26,261 nucleotides of DNA from Lachnospiraceae bacterium (GTDB lineage Bacteria > Bacillota > Clostridia > Lachnospirales > Lachnospiraceae), in assembly GCA_900767585.1 (NCBI GenBank), contig CAAFZP010000011.1, positions 1-26,261 on the forward strand, in the 5' to 3' direction. The notes beneath the pieces were generated by a model. That model saw only the letters and a program-made list of their open reading frames with translations, ran no database searches and was not told where the DNA came from. Shown here in pieces: positions 21,765 to 26,261 of the stretch. The position numbers were made by a program, and so were the translations under genes. The number at the start of each line of letters is the position of its first letter. Position 1 is the first letter of the stretch.

Positions 21765-22766
21765 TCAATCTCCTGCTTTTTCGGGATGCTTATCTTCTGA
21801 CTTCTTCGATGCATAATATTCCTGCTTTTCCATATACATCTTCCGGTCCGCCTCTCTTAAAATATTCGAGAACGGTTCATGCGATTTGTTCCGATATGCG
21901 TATCCAAGCGACATGCCTACCTTCTTCAGATCGCTGTACATCCTTGCCTTCGCTATCTGCGCAGTCAATGCCGCCTCTTCCGAATTGAGACAAACCACTA
22001 CAAATTCGTCACCGCCCAGGCGGTACACATAATCCTCTCCGAAGCACTCCTGTAAGATATCAGCCGCATCACAGATATACTTGTCACCGGCTTCATGTCC
22101 ATATTGGTCATTTATTTTCTTTAATCCATTCAGATCGCACATCAGAACGAAAATGGATTTTTCTTTATCGTAAGTGTCATCATAAGCCCATTTGAGTGCC
22201 ATACGATTCTTACAATTCGTCAGCTGATCTTTCACTGCCATATTCTTGATCGTACGGGAGTTGTCACGCAGCCGGATCATCATCGATATTACAAAGTCCA
22301 TAATATCAATCAGATTCGCAATACTTGCAAGATGATCGACCGGGGGATTATCCACTCCATAAAATCCAATATACCGACCGTTAATCTCAATCGGTCCGGC
22401 GACCAGAGAGTGTATATTCTGCGGTTTCAATATATCGTAGCCATCCTGACTGATCTCTCTGTATGCTTCTACATCCGGTATAATAATATTTTTTGATTTC
22501 TCAAATTCGCGAAACCATACATCCAACAGCCCTTCGTATGGAACATTCTGTAGATTCTCCTTCTCGGCTGTGACACCTTCCCCCACCCACTCATATGTGT
22601 TATTATAAGTTCCGTCCTTATTATCTTCGAAGATATACGCTCTCGAAGAATGCAGGTTTTTGCCTATATACTCAAGGATCTGCTCCAGGGATGACTCCGG
22701 CGTATCCGCGGAAGATGCGTATCGGATCATATCTGCAATAAATTTGTTATAATTAATATTTATCAT
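21765..22766 (-). CDS. GAF-GGDEF diguanylate cyclase (333 aa)
   Basis: An N-terminal GAF-like sensor (about 25-165; LVAGPIEINGRYIGFYGVDNP) is followed by a GGDEF domain (about 175-325) with the intact signature GGDEF at 251-255 and metal/substrate residues in DLNGLKKIND (211-220). It should make cyclic di-GMP from GTP. The inhibitory I-site RxxD five residues before GGDEF is not kept (FGED is present), so product inhibition is probably absent. No signal peptide or membrane helix, hence cytosolic. It is encoded between the ABC genes and the two-component pair, after a terminator. Confidence 0.95.
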   Translation of the reverse strand: MININYNKFIADMIRYASSADTPESSLEQILEYIGKNLHSSRAYIFEDNKDGTYNNTYEWVGEGVTAEKENLQNVPYEGLLDVWFREFEKSKNIIIPDVEAYREISQDGYDILKPQNIHSLVAGPIEINGRYIGFYGVDNPPVDHLASIANLIDIMDFVISMMIRLRDNSRTIKNMAVKDQLTNCKNRMALKWAYDDTYDKEKSIFVLMCDLNGLKKINDQYGHEAGDKYICDAADILQECFGEDYVYRLGGDEFVVVCLNSEEAALTAQIAKARMYSDLKKVGMSLGYAYRNKSHEPFSNILREADRKMYMEKQEYYASKKSEDKHPEKAGD

Positions 22767-22847
22767 GTGTATTTCTCCTTATCTTTTCTGCATGCATCCA
22801 GCAATCCCACCAATAAGCTGCATATCGATCTTTGACGTGTATTATAC

Positions 22848-22885
22848 AAAAAAATCAGAGCAATTTCCACCCGTAATTGCCCTGA
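22848..22885 (-). terminator. Terminator after the ABC permease gene
   Basis: On the minus strand TCAGGGCAATT (22885-22875) pairs with AATTGCTCTGA (22865-22855; one G-U), followed by seven T (22854-22848). It closes the ABC operon. A TATAAT at 22846-22841 directly after it could be the -10 box of the GGDEF gene, though no good -35 is seen. Confidence 0.85.
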
Positions 22886-22898
22886 CATTTTTATCATT

Positions 22899-24182
22899 TT
22901 AATCTCTGCGCATTGCCGTAAGCGGTGACAGCTTCGCCGCCCAGCGTGCCGGGAAATATCCCGCAATCGTTCCAAGTATCATAGCCATTCCGATTGCCCC
23001 CAGCGCAAGCCCCGGTGTAATCACAGCGATCTTCGTTCCTGTCTCCAGAAGTAATGCCAATGCCGCAATCCGGTTAATAAGCTTTCCGAAAAGCAACGAC
23101 AATACCACGCCACATGCGCCACCAACAAATCCGTAAATGCCCGCCTCTAATAGAATCATCGCCATCAATTCCCGTTTCTCGCAGCCAAGCACCTTCAAGG
23201 TTCCAATCTCTGCCACCCGGTCATAAACGGCTGTGGTCATCGTATTGCTGATACCGATTGCCGCTACAAGAAAGGAAATGAGTCCGATGCCTCCTAACAG
23301 CAGCTCAAGCATCCGTACCGTCCGCATCGCAGTGTCCCGGTACTCTTTCATATTGGTTGTCTGATATCCCATATCCTGTAATTTCTTCACAACAAACTCA
23401 ACGTCTTCCATCTTGCCGACCTCGACAACCACGCTTGAATATACCCACGAGGTGTATGCATTTCCGTTCTTATCGACCGGCTGGCCAAGCACAACATTTC
23501 CCTGTGTGGCATGCTTTTTCAAATAAGAACGCAGCATATCCAAATCACAATACACGGTCTGGGACTGCTCGCTAAACTCGTCTGCGTCCCCCTGTATCAC
23601 GCCCGCGATCATCAGCCGGTCTGTAATCCCATTTTCATCAAATCCCAGTGAAACCTTCGCCTTTTCGCCAATCCATGCGTTCAGATCTCCATCGCCATCC
23701 TGGTAGCTGGTCATGGTGTTGTCATGGAAGAACATATATCCCATCCCATTTCCAATCACCATCTCCGGCTTTCTGGCATGCTCCGACAGGATGGACGTAT
23801 CAGTCAGTGCGATTGCAGATAATTGCTCCGAAGGGATACCGACCAGATTCGTATAGGCGGTATATTGTCCAACCCGGATATTTGCAAACACCTCATAACG
23901 TGGATAGACATTCGCGACCTTGTCAATCTTTGCAAGTTTCTCTATGGTATGATCGGTCAGAAGCATTTTCTTGTTCCGGTTGTTCTCCGGTGTCTGCACA
24001 GTGATCTGACGAATCGAGGCATCGTCGCCATAGCCCTGCAGGAGTTCCCGTTTCACGCCCATCCCCAGAGACAACAAGGAGACAACCGCTACCACGCCGA
24101 TCATCACGCCGAGTAACGTCAGGATGGTACGCGCCTTTCTGCGCCTGATATTTTGAATTGTTAAGTGCATGATAAATTTCAT
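22899..24182 (-). CDS. ABC transporter permease, MacB/FtsX type (427 aa)
   Basis: The start follows GGAGGAATCC. Layout: one N-terminal membrane helix (about 17-39, TILTLLGVMIGVVAVVSLLSLG), a ~250-residue extracellular MacB-type domain (about 40-290), then three C-terminal helices (about 293-320, 335-365, 385-412). The MacB/FtsX core is seen in GISNTMTTAVYDRVAEIGTLK and the C-terminal RWAAKLSPLTAMR. Proteins of this type couple cytoplasmic ATP hydrolysis to work outside the membrane, such as peptide or lipoprotein extrusion. It pairs with the ATPase at 25260-25928. Between them is the CARDB-like anchored protein. Confidence 0.93.
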   Translation of the reverse strand: MKFIMHLTIQNIRRRKARTILTLLGVMIGVVAVVSLLSLGMGVKRELLQGYGDDASIRQITVQTPENNRNKKMLLTDHTIEKLAKIDKVANVYPRYEVFANIRVGQYTAYTNLVGIPSEQLSAIALTDTSILSEHARKPEMVIGNGMGYMFFHDNTMTSYQDGDGDLNAWIGEKAKVSLGFDENGITDRLMIAGVIQGDADEFSEQSQTVYCDLDMLRSYLKKHATQGNVVLGQPVDKNGNAYTSWVYSSVVVEVGKMEDVEFVVKKLQDMGYQTTNMKEYRDTAMRTVRMLELLLGGIGLISFLVAAIGISNTMTTAVYDRVAEIGTLKVLGCEKRELMAMILLEAGIYGFVGGACGVVLSLLFGKLINRIAALALLLETGTKIAVITPGLALGAIGMAMILGTIAGYFPARWAAKLSPLTAMRRD

Positions 24183-24234
24183 GGATTCCTCCTTTTCGCA
24201 AATCCATATAGTTTATCTATATATGATTTATAAT

Positions 24235-25194
24235 CTACTTTCTGTCGGATTTGCTTTCATCGTCATTTGCCTTCTTACGAATCTTACTTCCAACGAATAC
24301 GCCGACTGCAAGTACGCAGGCACAGATCAGGATGATCTGCCATGTGGCAGGACCGTTTGTCTCCGGTGCTTCCTTTAAGACTTCCAGATCTTCGTAATCG
24401 ACCGTCTCAATGTAGAAGGAGGCGTCCACTTTTTCTTCGTGCTTATCGCCATTCCGGTCTTCGTAGGTCACAATAATCCAGTCTTCTGCCTTTGCCATTT
24501 CGTCAAAATCTGTCACAGCGATTGCCTTTGCCAGAAGATCTACGCTGCCGCTTTTCCCTGTGTCGATATTGCCGATGTAGGTCTCCTGTTTCTCCACGTG
24601 TTTTCCTTCCACGCGCGCATTTACATTGTAAAGTGTCCCTTCCCCAAGGTTATTCACCTGAGCGGTAATCTCCACATCGTCGCCAACCTTCGCATCATCG
24701 GTCATGACATCGGTCACGGATACCCGCTGTTTCAGATATACCGGCAGATACAACGTATCCTCCATCTCAAACGCCTCGCCGGAAGTATTCTCATACTCCA
24801 TCTTCACCGAAAGCTTGTATGTCTTCTCTGCAAGTCCTGCTGCCGCCGCCATGGAAAATGTCTGCTCGCTCGTCTCATTTCCGGCAATCTCTGCCACATA
24901 GATGCTTCCGGTTCCGGAAATCGGAATAATCTCGCCGCCTTCGGAAGCAACCGTCACTTTCATGTTTTTGACTTTGTTCTTGGAAGTATTCTGAATCTCC
25001 AGAGTCAGATCAAAGTTATCTCCGGAATAGATTGTTGCGGCTGATACTTTGTAGCCGGAAACCAGCACCTTCGGTGTCGCCGCTTGTACGGAATACGGAC
25101 ATATAGTTGCGACTATAGTTACGATCATCAACAAAGCTACAGCGATTGCCGTCCAAGACCTGTGTTTTTTTATCCTGCTTTTTGTCATCATCAT
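24235..25194 (-). CDS. Secreted, membrane-anchored CARDB/NEW3-like protein (319 aa)
   Basis: A Sec signal peptide (basic RIKKHR, hydrophobic core about 14-33, AxA-type site near VQAATP) precedes two Ig-like beta domains (about 45-150 and 155-265) with CARDB-type phrases (YSGDNFDLTLEIQNTSKNKV; DDVEITAQVNNLGEGTLYNV). A C-terminal membrane helix (about 283-304, IILICACVLAVGVFVG) and a basic tail follow. It should project from the membrane. Position between ATPase and permease implies that it is part of, or cargo-binding for, the transporter, standing where Gram-negatives would use a MacA-like adaptor. The ATG run (MMMTKS) leaves the exact start open by one or two codons. Confidence 0.85.
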   Translation of the reverse strand: MMMTKSRIKKHRSWTAIAVALLMIVTIVATICPYSVQAATPKVLVSGYKVSAATIYSGDNFDLTLEIQNTSKNKVKNMKVTVASEGGEIIPISGTGSIYVAEIAGNETSEQTFSMAAAAGLAEKTYKLSVKMEYENTSGEAFEMEDTLYLPVYLKQRVSVTDVMTDDAKVGDDVEITAQVNNLGEGTLYNVNARVEGKHVEKQETYIGNIDTGKSGSVDLLAKAIAVTDFDEMAKAEDWIIVTYEDRNGDKHEEKVDASFYIETVDYEDLEVLKEAPETNGPATWQIILICACVLAVGVFVGSKIRKKANDDESKSDRK

Positions 25195-25259
25195 TTTCTC
25201 CCTTTTCTATATTGCCACTCAATCTAATCAAATTGCTACACATCTTTGCTGCTTGTCAT

Positions 25260-25928
25260 TTACTCCTCCGTCAGCTTACCATCTGTAATCCGCACGATAC
25301 GGTCTGCCTCTCTGGCAAGATCGATGTTATGTGTGATCAGCACAAGTGTCTGATTCAGCTTCTTTACCGAGTCCTGCAGCAACGCCATAACTTCATTTCC
25401 ATTTGTAGAATCAAGTGCTCCGGTCGGCTCATCGGCAAGGATCAGAGACGGGCGGTTTGCAAGTGCCCGCGCGATTGCTGCGCGCTGCTGCTGTCCGCCG
25501 GACAACTGGTTCGGCAGATGCTTCCGTCTGTCTTTCAACCCAAGCATATCAATAACATGGTCGATGTACTCCCGATCCGGCTTCTTGTGATCTAACAAAA
25601 TCGGCATCTGAATATTCTCCTCCACAGTCAGAACCGGAATCAGATGATATGACTGAAATACAAATCCGATTTTTCTCCGGCGGAACACCGACATTTCCTC
25701 ATCCTTCAATGTTGTGATGTCACGGTCGTCCACGATTACTTTTCCATTCGTAACCGTGTCGACACCGCCCATGACATGCAGCAGTGTGGACTTGCCGGAG
25801 CCGGATGCTCCGACCACTGCCAGACTTTCTCCTTTTTGTACGGTCAGATTCACATCATCGAGCGCCCAAACCCGTGTGTCTCCGCTTCCATATATCTTTG
25901 TGACATGTTCCATCTTTACAATATCCAT
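25260..25928 (-). CDS. ABC transporter ATP-binding protein, LolD/MacB-like (222 aa)
   Basis: Complete nucleotide-binding domain: Walker A GASGSGKST (40-48), Q-loop in VFQSYHL, signature LSGGQQQR, Walker B LILADEPTGALD, and H-loop in VLITHN. The length and the DEPTGALDSTNG and HLIPVLTVEENI forms place it with LolD/MacB/FtsE-type ATPases that work with MacB-type permeases. The start at 25928 follows AGGAGGG. First gene of the unit; the tandem-repeat leader lies upstream. Confidence 0.96.
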   Translation of the reverse strand: MDIVKMEHVTKIYGSGDTRVWALDDVNLTVQKGESLAVVGASGSGKSTLLHVMGGVDTVTNGKVIVDDRDITTLKDEEMSVFRRRKIGFVFQSYHLIPVLTVEENIQMPILLDHKKPDREYIDHVIDMLGLKDRRKHLPNQLSGGQQQRAAIARALANRPSLILADEPTGALDSTNGNEVMALLQDSVKKLNQTLVLITHNIDLAREADRIVRITDGKLTEE

Positions 25929-25977
25929 GTTGATTTCCCTCCTGATATCTTGATTTTTGTTTTCTTATTCCTTTATT

Positions 25978-26190
25978 GGAGCAATTTTTCTTTTTTCTAC
26001 TTTTTCCAAAAATCCAGCTTGCTTCTCTCTTCTTGACTTTGGGGAATTTTCCTCTATTTTGGCTTTTTCCCCCAATCCAGCTTGCTTCTTCCTTCTCGGC
26101 TTTGGAGAATTTTCCCCTATTTGAGCTTTTTTCCCCAATCCTGCTTGCTTCTTCCTTCTCGGCATTGGGGAATTTTCCTCTATTTGCACT
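25978..26190. repeat. 63-bp tandem repeats in the leader of the ABC operon
   Basis: Units begin at 25978 (degenerate), 26041, 26104 and 26167 (partial), spaced exactly 63 bp, with core GGGGAATTTTCC and AGCTTGCTTCTTCC. The unit length is a multiple of three and two minus-strand frames stay open through it, giving 21-residue Lys/Glu-rich repeats, but no ribosome site or good start is visible. On the minus strand TTGGGG and CCCCAA in each unit can pair. The remaining bases 26191-26261 hold a TTGACA (minus, 26196-26191) without a good -10 box. No other gene is seen from 25929 to the end. Confidence 0.85.
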
Positions 26191-26261
26191 TGTCAACAAA
26201 TTTTGGACACGAAATATAAAAAAATATTCAGTTACATTGTACGGCTGTATACGCCATACGC

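Noticed and set aside
25855..26199. Minus-strand frames through the 63-bp repeats (114 and 74 codons)
   Set aside because: They are open because the unit is a multiple of three. One overlaps the ABC ATPase start, and neither has a ribosome site.

Overview
The window reads as a chromosomal segment of a low-to-mid-GC Firmicute, most likely a Lachnospiraceae-type gut clostridium. This is inferred from the strong AGGAGG ribosome sites, the Clostridia-like protein sequences, a Zn-ribbon L33, and the company of BceS-like kinases, FliD-like and TraX proteins. No taxonomic search could be run. Two regions of different origin meet at about 8.3-9.2 kb.

Region 1 (1 to about 8.4 kb, perhaps to 9.1 kb) is the right end of an integrated phage-like element. 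It holds the C-terminal part of a tail tape-measure protein, a 321-aa protein of unknown function, and a strong bidirectional terminator. A small minus-strand pair follows (HTH repressor-like protein plus DUF5067-type lipoprotein). It diverges from a plus-strand run of small accessory genes that ends in a tyrosine integrase and a 62-aa protein. The divergent control region carries a 14-bp inverted repeat, one copy of which fills the spacer of the rightward promoter. No distal-tail, holin, lysin or packaging genes lie between the tape measure and the integrase, so the element is remodelled, satellite-like or degraded on this side.

Region 2 (about 8.4-9.9 kb) has no protein gene I can support. 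It holds a strand-asymmetric GT-rich then CA-rich stretch, a triplicated 10-bp repeat, two convergent tRNA genes (Gln-CTG on plus, Arg-ACG on minus) with good promoters and related leaders, and between them a 283-bp multi-segment palindrome.

Region 3 (9.9-11.9 kb, minus) is a compact three-gene unit: acyl carrier protein, a BtrH/cysteine-protease-fold-like protein, and an Sfp-type phosphopantetheinyl transferase. No adenylation, ketosynthase or other carrier-loading gene is nearby.

Region 4 (12.0-14.35 kb, minus) is the housekeeping operon rpmG-secE-nusG-rplK-rplA, closed by a terminator. rplJ-rplL do not follow. Back-to-back with its promoter is a plus-strand FliD-like gene (14.4-15.7 kb).

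Region 5 (15.7-19.8 kb, minus) holds a small four-TM protein, an HD-domain phosphohydrolase, a MATE exporter, a HAD phosphatase and a TraX-family membrane protein.

Region 6 (19.9-26.2 kb, minus) looks like an envelope-sensing or transport module. In transcription order it has a 63-bp tandem repeat leader, ABC ATPase, membrane-anchored CARDB-like protein, MacB/FtsX-type permease, terminator, GAF-GGDEF protein, OmpR-type response regulator, and a histidine kinase with almost no extracellular loop (BceS-like).
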